From: Russula earlei
Lineage: Eukaryota; Basidiomycota; Agaricomycetes; Russulales; Russulaceae
Direction: 5' to 3'
NCBI GenBank assembly: GCA_025769875.1
Contig: JAGFNK010000029.1
Coordinates: 1 to 64,000, forward strand
DNA: 64,000 bases
Part shown: piece by piece, positions 1-10,885 of the stretch
Layout of the letters: the number at the start of each line of letters is the position of its first letter
Position numbering within the stretch: position 1 is the stretch's first letter
Made by a program: the position numbers and the translations under genes
Notes under the pieces: model-generated
What the model was told of the DNA's origin: nothing
The model's database searches: none
What the model saw: only the letters and a program-made list of their open reading frames with translations

Positions 1-78
1 TTAAGAAATCGTTATATTCCGGAGTGGATGCGTGTGTACGCGTTCGGGGTCAAGGGTTCGAGGGGAAGCTTGTTCTAA

Positions 79-572
79 TGTCACCGACTGGGGGCGGTGT
101 CGCTGACAAATCGGTTCACGCGCGAGATAAATGCAGCGAGTCGAGCGAGACACTAAGTCTTTCGCGAGTTTCGGGGATCTCGGAGACGATATTGCCAAGG
201 CAAATATGTTCCGCGGAGAGGGGAGACTGCGAATAAGTCTTCGCATTGAGAAGGCTTATGAGCAAGAGAAGTTTCAGATAAGATGCTTGATGTCTTGCAA
301 GCCTACAAGTCCTGAAGTTCGAAATCCAGTGATATTTCACAGGAGAACAAGCTTAGGGCTTATTCTCCTCTACAGGCAGGTTTATATAGACAGTGTATCC
401 TATATCAAATAGTAGACACAAGGTAACGACGAGGCAATCGAGACTAGGGCACGCTGGAAGGTGCTGGTACATGCGAGGCTGAGTGAGTCATAAAACGCGC
501 GGGAACTGTGAGGTCTGTCCAGGTAGGCTTGTCCGGTTGCCGGTCCGGTCTGCAGAGCCGGTTCTTGTGACA
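79..572 (-). repeat. Solo LTR, family I
   Basis: A 494-bp unit starting TGTCACC and ending GTGACA, near-identical to 62967-63462 at the other end of the window. The orientation is inferred from a TATATAAA-like box on the minus strand and from the right copy, which has a polypurine tract on its minus-strand upstream side. No target duplication is visible here (TCTAA on the left, TTATC on the right), so this copy may be the product of recombination. The first 78 bases of the window show nothing recognisable. Confidence 0.8.
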
Positions 573-627
573 TTATCAGGTATGACATGCACATAATCAC
601 CTACACGTCGCTGTTCCAGATTGTCCG

Positions 628-1960
628 ATGGAGGGCCGCCATATCAGCGGCAGCGACTTTACCTACAGCAGTGAATCATCCATTACCCAGAGTTCGTTGA
701 CATCGCCGTCATCCATCATTTCTTCCTCCCGATATCGTGCCTTCCGTGTGGACAACTTGAGTCACCCTTCCACCCATTCCACCACTTCCTGTTCTAACCA
801 ACTCAAAGCATCATTTGTTGCATCGCAACATCCACATCCAGGAGTCCATGATACCACCCACATATGCGAGCACTGCTGTATGCCTTGACCCATCATCTTC
901 CCATTCCCCCCCCAGATTGCTGACCATGCTCTTGTATCTATCACATCCAACAGACAGACTGCCTCACCAAATTCATGGTCACAGAGATATGCTCCCAGCT
1001 CTTCAACTCGAAACTCACTTGGCCTTCCTTGCCGCCTATCGCCTCTCCCACCTGTCTTGTACCGATGTTCTTGAAAAGTGCATGACCCTAGACCCAGACG
1101 ACCCTTTCATAATTCCACCAGGTCTATCTGGGCGCCCAACCATTCCACCGCATTTACTCCCTGATTTTCCTGCCAAGAAGAGGCGCGCAAGGCGTCTTGC
1201 CCTGTTGCTAGACTCTGACAACCCTGACATTCAAGAATGGGCACAGGCCGAGTATCTCAAGCTTGGATGCATGGGACGTCGGCTTGTACGCAAAGGCGTA
1301 TTCAAAGTCAAGGTTATGTTGGATGGCACTGACTAGAACCTTGCTGAAGACTGGAGTGCCAACAAGCGAGAGGAGGATTTGGAGAAGCTGAGGGAGCAGC
1401 TCGAGAGGGATGCAAAGAGTGCGAGGCTGAGTGTGAAATGGTATGCACACGGGAGACGTTTGGCAAGTGGGTCATCGATGGACGTGTTGATGCCGTGTTT
1501 TGGTTTGCCGCAGACGTCCTGAATGAATTGTTGAAGGAGGTCGCGTGGGATGAGGGTGAGGAGTGGGTTTTTGGGAGGAAGGAGTCAAAGAACCACCACC
1601 AAAGTCAGCCAAAATCAACCCAGAATCACGCAATCCTTCATCCACCCTGGCCACTTCCAAGACACCAGAAGCCAAGCGAATCATGCTGAAGGCCGCAGCC
1701 TCATCCGCTTCTGTCGCTTCATCGAAACGCAGGGGCGCTCAACGCTCAGAGCCAGTACAGAAGGCCAAACACGAGCCGGGGCTGGAGCCAGTGCCTGAGC
1801 CTGCACCTCCACCAGTCCCAGACGTTGACACCAACCAGACGAGGCAGCAGTTGACAACTCCGTTACTGATCCCCCAGTAACCCCCACACACGCAGCCTCA
1901 TTATGAACACAGTCCGGAGAGATCACCCTTACCTGTCCCCATGCCTCTTCCTGCTGCATT
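628..1960 (+). pseudogene. Broken unknown fungal gene
   Basis: Protein-like sequence is spread over three plus-strand frames. The longest piece (815-1336) has a basic stretch FPAKKRRARRLALLL followed by an acidic/helical part ending KGVFKVKVMLDGTD. A TAG at 1334-1336 interrupts the frame, but coding character goes on beyond it (NLAEDWSANKREEDLEKLRE). Near 1440 the frame moves to one reading GKWVIDGRVDAVFWFAADV, and near 1560 it moves again to a Pro/Glu-rich tail ending at 1880. I do not recognise the family. A stop plus two frame changes without clear splice sites make it a pseudogene rather than a spliced gene. 1960-2177 shows nothing clear. Confidence 0.5.
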
Positions 1961-2177
1961 CATCAATATTCTCTGAAGAGGGTCTTCTCACCTATGCCAT
2001 GAACACCATCCACCCTGATCCGCTTCCAGAGTTGTCCACCCATGTTGAATAGGTGCGACCCGACTCGCAGCTGAGTAGCAGCAATCAGACAGTCATACCA
2101 TAGAACCATTCGCGTTTGCCTCAGTGTTCATGCTCCAGGTATGCCGTCCTGCCTTCTAGTGGTCTTGGTCAGAATTT

Positions 2178-2850
2178 TTGACTTGCATCTGCCATAGCTT
2201 CTACGCCCAGAATGCTCAAGGTTTATCACCCCGGGGCTTAACAGAGGTCTACAAAGTGATCAAATGCCTCATTGCCACAATTGCATCTCCCCAAATTGCA
2301 ATTGATGAGCGCCACACTCCAAAGTTGTACTCGTGCTTCCTGGAAAGCTTACTGGTGAAACATAAACACGACAGGCACGGCCCAGGGACGTATGCCTCAA
2401 CAGGGACCACCACCGCAGCAGATGCAGACTGGTTTGAATACACCAAGGTACCAGCAACTACCACAACTACTACAGCAACAGCGACAATGACAGCAGCAGC
2501 AACCGCCCCCCCCCCCCCCCCCCCCACCACAGAACACAACCTTGTCATCACTATCGTCAGGTCTTAGTGGCAATGCAGGCACCCCAGATTTGCATCAGTC
2601 TGTGCCACAGAATAGTGGAGTGACGGCTCCACCCAATTTCACAAATGCAGATTCGACAGAAGGACCAGGAAACTACATCCTGGAACAACCACCAGATTTC
2701 ATGTTTGGTGTTGCAGGCCAACCTTATGAACTGATGCACTTTATGTTTGACACGATCACCAGGCCTCAGAATGATGACTTGCTCGCAACTATGCAAGTGA
2801 TCCAGAACCCGACATGGTGGCAGAATATGACGATGCTAGGGTCAGCAGAC
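2178..2850 (+). pseudogene. C-terminal fragment of a fungal-specific transcription factor
   Basis: Two stretches resemble the C-terminus of basidiomycete Zn2Cys6 (xylanolytic-activator-like) transcription factors: 2230-2390 reads DERHTPKLYSCFLESLL, and 2640-2842 reads NDDLLATMQVIQNPTWWQNM, the usual end of these proteins just before a final GFxWP-like motif. Between them lies a low-complexity Thr/Ala/Pro/Gln part with a 20-bp poly-C run. The DNA-binding zinc cluster and most of the regulatory domain are absent, so this cannot be a working regulator. The two pieces are in different frames. The family is recognised from motif memory, not from a search. Confidence 0.55.
2506..2525. repeat. 20-bp poly-C run
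   Basis: Twenty consecutive C residues within the low-complexity part of the transcription-factor fragment. It is prone to length errors in both replication and sequencing, so the frame change here may be partly artefactual. Confidence 0.95.
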
Positions 2851-3164
2851 ACTTGTCTTTATGTTGTCTTGATCAGACTTGGGTTGACATCTAACCCTCG
2901 GAAATGGCATGAATACCTATCAGAACTTGCAACAACCTGCAGAAGGACTTTGCAGCTAAGCACACCCGGGCTTGCTACCCACCACTCACTCTGTCGCCAA
3001 TGCCTCAATGCTGCCTCCTTTCAAGCTCACCCCTCAATGCTATGAAACCAACACCACCGCAGCTACAGCAATGCAACAACAACATCAACAGCAAAGTGTT
3101 TGCACATGCTGTGCCATGCAATCCTCCCAAAGCAAAACCCCCACTGAACACTTGCCCTTCTTAG

Positions 3165-4170
3165 CCTGGAGGTGCTTGTCATGCGTGGCACCAGAGAGCT
3201 TGGCCAGATCTTCGCGGCCATGCACCAGACATCCACCAACCTCAGCTGGATGGCGTCCATCCTGACCGCAATCGTGATCGCGCAGCTCGCACTCAAGCAC
3301 CAGCAGAACAAGAACCTCCGCCAGCGCGTCGTTGTCTTCGTTGGCTCCCTGCTCGAGGACACTTCGCCTGACGCCGAACGTGCCCTGGTCCGCCTTGCCA
3401 AGAAGCTCAATAAGACCAACGTTGTGCTCAACATCATCAAGGAGGTCGGTGAGGGCAGCCACAGTATCCTCCATGCCTTTGTCAAGACCGCTTCCTCTTC
3501 CAACAACTCATAATGTCCCCCTCCTTAAATTTCTGTAGCCTGCTTACAAGTCCAGACCACTTGTGTTTTCTTGGTCACTCGTCCTCCAGACATTACCTTG
3601 CCGTCTCACCCAGCCCACACCTCTCCTCCATCACCCTCAACTCCCCGATCCTGGCCAGCGACCGCGGCATCCCAGACAAGCTTGCCGCCATTCCTGGTGG
3701 CGAGGGTGGGCGCTGCCAGCACCAGTGGTGTGTTGCAGTTTGAGTTTGGCATCAACCCCAGCCTTGGCCCCAAGTTGGCCATGGTATGTCCTCCATCCTC
3801 CCGACCTGACCCAACCCGACAACAAAACTCAGCATACGAACCAATAAAAAAAACCAAAAAAAAACACCAAGACAATCTCTGCAGATGTCCATGGAAGAGG
3901 AGGCGGCGCAGCAGGCAGCTGCCAACGCCCCGCCCCAACCGCCACCGGGTGCAGCTGCACCAGCAGTGGCTGGTCCAGACAGTGTGCCAGCGCAACCTTC
4001 TCAGTCGGCGGCTGCCACCAACGAAGGTGAAGAGGCGGATCTGCAGCAGGCGCTCACGCTCTCCGAAGGTCACGCCGTTCCTGACATTGAGATGACCGAG
4101 GAATGTGAGAGGGAAGAGGATCTGATGAAGGAAGAGATGATTGCACCAGCCATTGCGATGAGCATGCACC
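3165..4170 (+). pseudogene. RPN10: Fragment of 26S proteasome ubiquitin receptor Rpn10
   Basis: Rpn10 binds ubiquitin chains at the proteasome base-lid interface. The vWA part is recognisable at 3172-3510 (IAQLALKHQQNKNLRQRVVV, then RALVRLAKKLNK). The stretch NSPILASDRGIP follows near 3640-3680 in another frame, then FEFGINPSLGPKLAM, then after an intron MSMEEEAAQQAAANA, a UIM-like core LQQALTLSEG near 4050 and AIAMSM near 4160. The first ~75 residues, with the start of the vWA fold, are missing; a possible acceptor (TTCTTAG) lies just before 3165. Frame changes near 3510 and 3700 break it. Just after AIAMSM the sequence continues as histidine kinase. Confidence 0.8.
3784..3884 (+). other. 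Spliceosomal intron in the Rpn10 fragment
   Basis: GTATGT at the donor and CTGCAG at the acceptor, 101 bp, with the frame restored exactly across it (..GPKLAM / MSMEEEA..). This shows the fragment came from genomic DNA and not from a processed transcript. Confidence 0.8.
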
Positions 4171-5150
4171 CTGAGGTGGAATCAGATGTGCAGGGCATGT
4201 GGAAGGTCAGTTGGACGATTGTGCACCACCTCACAAGCCATGCGCTCATCGGGCATCCAGGTCTTGACTGACAACATAAACTTGATGGTCATGAATTTGA
4301 CAAACCAAGTGCGCTCGATCACCGAGGTAACGGAGGCTGTAGCGAGTGGAGACTTGACAAAGAAGGTCGCAGTTGATGTCTGTGGTGAAACGCTTGACCT
4401 CAAGGAAACCATAAACGGGATGACAGAGAGCTTGAGTGTCTTCACTGATGAGGTGAGTCGAGTTGTACACAAGGTCGGAACAGAGGGTCGTCTGGGTGGC
4501 CAGGCAAACGTGACGAATGTCGGTAGATTGTGTATGGTTTGTCCATATCACGTCAAAGAACTTCCTGGGACTGACGTCACGGCTTTATCTGACCGCAGGA
4601 CCTGACAGACTGAGTGAACGTGATGGCAGCTAACATCAGTTGGACACAGGCAATTCTTTCCTTATCAGCCTGTTTTTCTGATGGATGAGTGCAGTTGACT
4701 CTACAAGTCCGAACCATTGCTGTAGCTATGGTGAGTTGAGGTTCATACATGGTTTGAATATGACGATGCTCTCTCAGACTGCCGTCACTTGAGGAGATCT
4801 GACCCAAAAAGTGACTGGCATATCTGTTTCTGGAGAAATCTTTCACCTGGTGAACACAATCAATGACATGATTGACCAGTTGGAATTCTTCGCCTCGGAG
4901 GTTAAAAAGGTCGTGCGAGCATCTGCCTTTGAGAGTGTGATGAGGTAGGACTGCGCCGACCTCATGGCTGTGATGTTGGTACGGAAGGCAAATTGGGCGT
5001 GCAAGCTGAAGTCGGCAATGTTCAGAATCTGGCAAGAAATCATGTAGGTCATTCCCTCGCCTCGTGTTCAGTCATTTGACATCACCCTTTCTCTCCAAGG
5101 GAATGTCAATCAACAAGATGGCCGGCAATTTGATCACCTGAGTGCGTGAG
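4165..5150 (+). pseudogene. HAMP-repeat fragment of a group III hybrid histidine kinase
   Basis: Group III (Nik1/Os-1 type) kinases have tandem HAMP units of about 90 residues before the kinase domain and act in osmotic and fungicide response. Parts of at least three units are visible: GMWK + LTDNINLMVMNLTNQVRSI with VASGDLTKKV and VGTEGRLGGQA (4190-4500); NVMAAN with LQVRTIAVAM, GDLTQKVTGISVSGE and NTINDMIDQL (4620-4920); VGTEGKLGVQAEVGNVQ (4975-5040); then NKMAGNLIT near 5115. The intron at 4206-4259 (GTCAGT..CCAG) joins the first unit in frame. There are in-frame stops (for example TGA before GDLTQK) and frame breaks. The His-kinase, ATPase and receiver domains are absent. Confidence 0.8.
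4206..4259 (+). other. Intron in the histidine-kinase fragment
   Basis: GTCAGT donor and CCAG acceptor, 54 bp. Removing it joins QGMWK to VLTDNIN, the expected sequence across the start of a HAMP unit in this kinase family. A second probable intron (GTGAGT..CTCAG) lies at about 4731-4777, between QVRTIAVAM and TAV. Confidence 0.65.
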
Positions 5151-6040
5151 TCGTCAACTCCGCCGCCACCCACTCCACTGCCACAGGGCCCATTATCCTT
5201 CAAGCCCAAGGTCCACACCTTGCTGCACCACACTGTGTTTGACTCGCTCTCAATCCGCGTCAACCCCAAACCGACACAGAGCGAGATACAGCCCATCTCA
5301 ACGCTCATGACTGCTGAGTGCTACCTCTTGATGTGTTTGCGCACGCGGCTGCCGTCAATCGCACGCCCGCTGCATGATGCTGGCTCTGGCACTGGCAAGG
5401 GGCGGTGCGAGGGCGAGGTCTTCGTCTTCAACAATGGCAGCTTCGTGTGTTGCGGCCTCTCACAGGAGGACGCGATGCAGTTCAGGAGGGATGTGTTGTC
5501 ACCCACAAAGGCCGTAGTTGGTTCCTTCGCTGAACCAGAGGCGGAGGAGCTGGAATTCGCCACGGATCCATCACAGTGCGTAATTCGTGGGGCCTAATAA
5601 AACTCTCAACATGCTTGTTCAATCTTTTTTTCCTTGTTCCAATGCAGGAAGACGCAACTGCAGGGAGACCTGATCATCCTCAGGGATGGTCCACAACCTC
5701 CCCACCCGGAAAACCTTCTCGATTTGTGCCACTGTCTGTGTCTCCCCAAGGGATGGTCCTGGCGCACTATGCATTCTCCCAAGCCCTGTCGTGCTCAACC
5801 GCTCTCTCTGCGCTCCAGGCTTCGCTCAAGGACTACCTCTCCTCTATGTCCTCACTCCTGCTGGCTCTAGAGAAGACAGGAAAACCGGGCATGAGCCTGA
5901 CACGCTCTTGTCAAGAAGCTGGGCGAGCTGCTGCGCTTCCGCCTCCAGTCATCAGGATGTGACCAGGAACTCATGAGGGGATTTGTCACCGCGTTACAGC
6001 TCTCCAATTGACCTGTAGTTGTCAGCAATTGGGGATGCCC
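5150..6040 (+). pseudogene. RMND1/Mrx10-like (DUF155) fragment
   Basis: The DUF155 family includes human RMND1 and yeast Mrx10, mitochondrial inner-membrane proteins linked to translation. Visible blocks: AECYLLMCLRTRL, GEVFVFNNGSFVCCGLSQED and EPEAEELEFATDPSQ (5310-5575); after an intron QLQGDLIILRDG (5650-5690); then in another frame LAHYAFSQALSCSTALSALQ and LEKTGKPGMS (5757-5895); and in a third frame ALVKKLGELLRFRLQS (5905-5955). The membrane-anchor tail is not seen and the N-terminus is replaced by kinase sequence. Frameshifts in the second half make it non-functional. Confidence 0.75.
5577..5648 (+). other. Probable intron in the DUF155 fragment
   Basis: A GTGCGT donor follows DPSQ and a TTCCAATGCAG acceptor precedes the QLQGDLI block, with a T-rich tract before the acceptor. 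Length is about 72 bp. The exact frame across it is not perfect because of later indels. Confidence 0.5.
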
Positions 6041-6245
6041 ACATCTAACACTCGCATGCAACCAACATCAATTGTTACAATGTATCAATATATATCTACT
6101 TATCTGAATTCCAGTATTGTGCTTGCTGCTTCAGTACACTTGGCAGGATGTAGATGAGATTTTGAAATAAGGCAGAATCATTTTGAGGGGCCAGTGTATG
6201 GTGGTTCAGAGTTCGAGACAAGACTTCAAAACTCACTCAACTGGA

Positions 6246-6376
6246 CCAAAAGTAGAAATGGCCCAAATGGGACGGCTTGAATCAGCTCAGCCAATGAGAG
6301 GCATTGAGAGCATTCTCAAAATGGAAAGTAGATCCAAAAGTAGAAATGGCCCAAATGGGACAGCTCGAATCGGCTC
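6246..6376 (+). repeat. Two-copy direct repeat of ~45 bp
   Basis: The block CCAAAAGTAGAAATGGCCCA with the next ~25 bases occurs at about 6247 and again at about 6332, roughly 85 bp apart, with a few substitutions. It lies between the gene-fragment chain and LTR-A. 6041-6245 is AT-rich without recognisable features. Confidence 0.75.
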
Positions 6377-6410
6377 AAGCTGCAAGCCATGGCTTGGCTC
6401 GGTCCGGCTC

Positions 6411-7373
6411 TGTCAAGACTCACTGTTGAACTATCCAGTTCAAGAGCGAGGGATAAGCTCGAAGACGAGTCGGTAGACGTCCAAGACGGCGTGGGCAAGG
6501 AGTAGAATCCAAAGTAGTAACAAATACCAAAGAGGTACTGTTACTGTGAGAGTAGAACAATCACGCAGGGAAGAGGCCAGAGTGGTCACAAGGGGACGGT
6601 CCTTAAAGGAGTATCCCAGGGATGGAGAGTGCCGTAAACAAATGGACAGTCTGAGGACTGTCCGCTACTTTATTGAGCGTTTATATACTACAAGAGAACT
6701 GCTAAATAGGGAACAAGTCATAACCTTGTTATCAAGCACAATAGAGTGATGAGTAAGAAGTCGGAGGATGCTTACTGAGCATGCTCGGTCATGCTCAGTA
6801 AGCTGCTGAGTAAGAGGACTCTTCTTGATGAGTAAGAGTTTCCACTGTCCACGTGTTTACTACTTTTTAGTGCACGTGTAAGCACCTGATTCATTTCTTG
6901 TTAGTTAGTTTAGGGCCGGTCATTTGAGGACTTGTAGTTTGGTTAGGGGATAGTGTCATCTTATAAGGCCCTTATATAGTTCTATTAGGGTCCTTAGAGT
7001 CGACCCTAATACTTCTATTAAGGTCCTTAGTATTGCCTTATAGTCGTTCTATAGTTATTAGAGTCGGTCTAATAACGCGTTGTAGGGCCTTTGATACTAG
7101 GTCAGTGCCTATTGTAGAGCTCCTAGGGTCGTTCCAAAGGGTCCTTAGGAAGGCCCTAATACTGTCTTTTGTTGCTAGAAGGGTTGCCTTTAAGTGGGGC
7201 TTGCTGTATGTCGATTGTGCCGAGAATTGCTCGCGCAACAATGCGCGCGCGATATTGTGGACACCTCTACTCACCCCTTTTGCTCGTGTGAACAGGGTGA
7301 CACCATAGAGACCAGGTTTCCTCCTATAAGGAAGGGTCCTTCAAGGGCCCTCTCCGGAGAATGGTTCGTGACA
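6411..7373 (-). repeat. LTR family A, copy 1
   Basis: 963-bp TG..CA unit; on this strand it begins TGTCAAGACTCACTG and ends TTCGTGACA. Orientation is inferred from a TATATAA box followed by AATAAA on the minus strand (near 6690). It carries the family's hairpin GGACAGTC-TGAG-GACTGTCC. Flanks (GGCTC, ATTAG) do not match, so this copy has no target duplication, unlike the other A copies. It abuts truncated Copia-K. Confidence 0.85.
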
Positions 7374-9235
7374 ATTAGGACATGGATGAGACTGAAGATA
7401 TCTAGGTGAGGGAGGACGCGGTGGACCAAAGGACAGTCCTGGCAAGGCCGAGTGAGGCTGGTGCAGACAAACTTGGTGCACAGGCTGCACGTGGCATGGC
7501 GGAGTGTGCAGAACAGGCTGAGTGGAAGGGGTATGATAAAGTGAGTTTGGTGTATCGCAATTTAGTGGGGTTTCTGGAGGTGTGGGACTAGGCGTGTGTG
7601 CTTCTGGTTGATAAGGACAAGGGACAGTGAGTATCTCCAGTCCTAAAGGGACCAAGGATTGCACTGGAGGAGGAGCAACACTAACATCTCCCCAGCTGGT
7701 AGTATGCACTCATCGAAGATGACATTGCGCAATAAAAATAACTTTTGGGTAGACTGATTCCAGAGTCAATAACCCTTAGACCCAGACTCATACCCAACAA
7801 AGATCATCTCGACCGATCTCAGATTGAGCTTCTTCCATTTGTTGGCAGGCGTGTGTACATACACCTTACATCCAAAGACGCAGAAATAGGAGATGTCCAG
7901 AATGTGACCATCTGTCCACAATGTATGAGGTGTGCGCCAATTAAGAACATGAGTAGGAGTCCGATTGTGAATGTGAACAGCTGCATCAGTAGCAAGCTCC
8001 CAGAACCCAAGACTGAGACCAGCAGTGTGAATCATGGCGTGCATCTTATCTTCAAGGGTTTGGTTCCATTGTTCAGCAACTCCATTCTGTTGTGGTGAAC
8101 CTGGTATTGTTAATCTGTGTTCAATCCCCCATTGATCTAAGACCAATCTGAGTGCACTCGACAAGTACTCCCCTCTGCGATCCAAGTGCAATGCTTTGAT
8201 TTTATTGCAAGTCTGAGTTTCTGACCATGCGAAATATTTCTTAAACACATCGGCACACTGATCCTTAGATTTGAGGAAGTACACTACTCCATAGCAAGAG
8301 TAGTCATCAATGAACGTTGCCCAGTAGCTGGTGCCTCAGATAGACTGGACCTGCATCGGACCAGCTAAGTCAGTATGGATGATTTGTAGCCGATGATCTG
8401 ATCGCTTAGGGGAGGCCGAGAAAGGGAGTTGCATCTGTTTGCCGAGTTCACACCCCTGGCAAGGGGAGTGATCGCGATCCTTGGGGTTAAGCAAGATTCC
8501 ATTAATGGAATTGCTGTGAGTGATTAATGCATGGTGGGATATATGTCCCATGTGCTGATGCCAGATGTGGAGTGGTAATACACCTGATTGCATGTGGAGA
8601 GCTGGAGATGAGAAATCAATGTAGAATAGATTGTGCTCCAGGTATCCTTGTGTGATCTTCTGATCTTTGATGTAGATTTGACACCCCTTTTGAGTAAATG
8701 TGATGTGTCCCCCCTTCCGGAGCAGCGCACTGATTGAGAAGTAATGTGTGTTGGCCTCCAGAACATGCATAACGTCTGTGAGGGTCAATTGAATATCTCC
8801 ATTTCCTCTGGGCGGTAGGACAGACACTGATCCGGTCCTGATCTGCTTGATGATTGCATGACCTCCAAGATTGACTGACCCAGAGGCCAGAGCATAGGTG
8901 ACAAAGTCAGGTCCGGAGCAGACTAATATGATGGGTAGCTCCAGAGTCAATCATCCAGCGGGATCTAGCCACTGTGTAAAGGAATATTCAAATCTCATTT
9001 TCATCATCTGAGACCTCTGTAATAGTAGCGCTAGTCTCTACTATGTGCGCATTGACCTTTCTGTTAGTTCCTGTGCTGGTCTCCAACTCCTCCTTTGCCT
9101 TCTCCTCCTCATTCTTTATCTTCTTTCTGCACTCTGGAGACTTGTGTCCAAGTTTCTGACAATAATAGCATTTTATTTTGGGCTTGTCTTTGTCCTTTTT
9201 GACTGGAGCAACTTTGTTAAGAGACGTGGAGGAAC
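7374..9235 (-). pseudogene. Copia-K fragment: Gag end, protease, integrase
   Basis: Ty1/copia polyprotein read on the minus strand. In order: zinc knuckle CYYCQKLGHKSPEC (9126-9173), protease WMIDSGATHH (about 8945), gag-pre-integrase with HIWHQHMGHISHHA and CQGCELGKQM (8400-8570), integrase core FIDDYS, LDRRGEY and QQNGVAEQWN (8040-8330), and a Pro/Thr-rich linker (7400-7700). A single in-frame TGA (8336-8338, in QSI*GTSYW) splits protease-side and integrase-side ORFs, and a frameshift follows at about 7766. Reverse transcriptase is cut off at LTR-A copy 1; Gag is cut off at the Gypsy-J fragment. Confidence 0.85.
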
Positions 9236-10266
9236 CGGCCCGGCAATGCCACCATGGGGGCCTGGTGCCAGCTGGGGTGCCAGGTTCACTCCTGGTCCTA
9301 CAGGAGGTGCTGCAGGTGGTCCTCCTCCGGGTGGGCCTCCTCCTGGGGCTGGTGGGCCTGGGGGTCCAAAGGGGACTCCTCCACCTCCAGGTGGTCCTCC
9401 CACACCAGGTGGACCGCCTCCAGGGTTTACTACAATGGTAGGCCTGGTTCTTCCACCTGCTGTCTGGGTGGCAATGGTGGCTGTCTGTGTCGCTGCAATG
9501 GTAGCCATCTTTCAGCTAGCTCCAATACTTCTGGTGCTTCTGCTTTTTGGTCTGTAGCTGGAGGGTCCAACTTCTCTGTTTCTCCATGTGATGACTTTTG
9601 TATCAATGGAGCTGGGTCATCTACTACTGGGCTTCTGGGTTCCCAATGAGTTGTATAAGGATCTGTCTTGGTTCCTAGACATAGAACCTTATATTCATCA
9701 ATGTCTTCATCCTCTCCTGCATAGGGACGTCCTTTGTGGTAATCAACAAAGTACCACTGATCATTGATGTATTCACAAGGAAGGTAGCTTCCTTTGTATT
9801 GGACCTCATATCTGTTAGGTCCTTCCTGGTCTGCCCAACACCAGATGGCAGTCCCTTTAATTATTGAGGGTAGATCATCCCTTTCTCTACCTTTGAACCA
9901 GCCAAGTTTGGTTCCTTGCTTTGATTTCTGGTTGAACTTTACACGTATGCTATGTTCACCTTTGATCTCCAGTTTGTCCGCTTGCCACTGCCTTTCCTAG
10001 GGAGTCGGGACTTGTCTGCCCACTTACCACTGTCTATGCCAATGACAGTAGGGGTCTTCACAGAAGTGTGTGTGTGTCCAACCATGCTGCTCGTCAAGAG
10101 TCATGTAGTACACCTTCTTCTTGTCATGGAGAGGTCTGTATAGGTTCTCTCCCTTGACTACTTCAGCAAGGTTGCTGACCATATGATGACTAGATCCTAG
10201 TCCTAAGGCTTCCTGCCTATTTCTGGTTCGCTTTCACCACGATGTCTGTGATAGAAGCTTGACTTA
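9236..10266 (-). pseudogene. Gypsy-J2: truncated Gag region
   Basis: Minus-strand match to the 5' internal region of Gypsy-J (30527-31650). It includes the Gag motif MATIAATQTATIATQTAGG and a Gly/Pro-rich linker GGPPGGG-type (9240-9500), and farther upstream HGWTHTHFCEDPYCHWH (about 10050). The fragment ends in the Pro-rich linker at about 9236, where Copia-K begins. Its LTR is the adjacent B1. Open plus-strand frames over the Gly/Pro-rich part are antisense. Confidence 0.8.
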
Positions 10267-10885
10267 TGTTAAGGCTCCAAAGTGCCTTAAATAAGATCAA
10301 TGGTTGTGTCTATGAACGCGTCCTACCAATGCAGATATGCTTGAGTCAAGCAAGCAATACTTGTGGAGGGGAAAAAGTGTTAGATCCTTCTGGAGTATGG
10401 CAATAAGACGAGAGGGGCTCTGCAGATGGGGTAGGAGTCAACTGTTTGGTATTGGCAAACTAAGTCAAGCTTAAGGCTCAACTGCTACAACTAGGGGCTT
10501 TATATAGCCCCACAGGGATAAGGTTTGTGCTACTGTAGTACTGGTTGGTGCTATAGAAGCAAAAGGCAGCTCATAGAAGTGAGGTTGCTTCTATGTGGAC
10601 AATCTCAGTGTTGGAAGCATTAAGTGCTTCCCTAGTAGTAATCTTGGTGTCATAAGTACTTTCCTAATGTGGAAGCGACGTACATGGCAGTAAAGGAACA
10701 TCTGGGACAGAAGCAATGCTACTCATTGCTTCTTCAATACATCTTAAGGAAGATACGATCAACGCGTTCCGAACGCGATATCAACTAACATAAATGATCA
10801 AGATCTGATGCACATATGATGCAAAAGGTGCAGTCCATAGTTCAGGTGTTCCAGCATCTTCCGGACCCCAAACCACTCAGTAATA
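10267..10885 (-). repeat. LTR family B, copy 1 (5' LTR of Gypsy-J2)
   Basis: 619 bp, plus-strand start TGTTAAGGCTCC and end near CCACTCAGTAATA (expected TAACA). It sits in the correct place and orientation to be the 5' LTR of the truncated J2 fragment. The same sequence in reverse flanks Gypsy-J. Its far edge directly adjoins the ATG of the Copia-1 Gag remnant. Confidence 0.85.

Noticed and set aside
2178..2567. A complete transcription factor gene
   Set aside because: Only C-terminal motifs are present; no zinc cluster upstream and the two parts are in different frames.
573..6410. Definite Helitron call for the gene-fragment chain
   Set aside because: I could not find a supported TC start, CTRR end with hairpin, or A/T insertion site; the carrier type remains open.
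9045..9649. Plus-strand Gly/Pro-rich frames
   Set aside because: Antisense of the Gly/Pro-rich Gag linker of Gypsy-J2, which stays open in several frames because of its composition.
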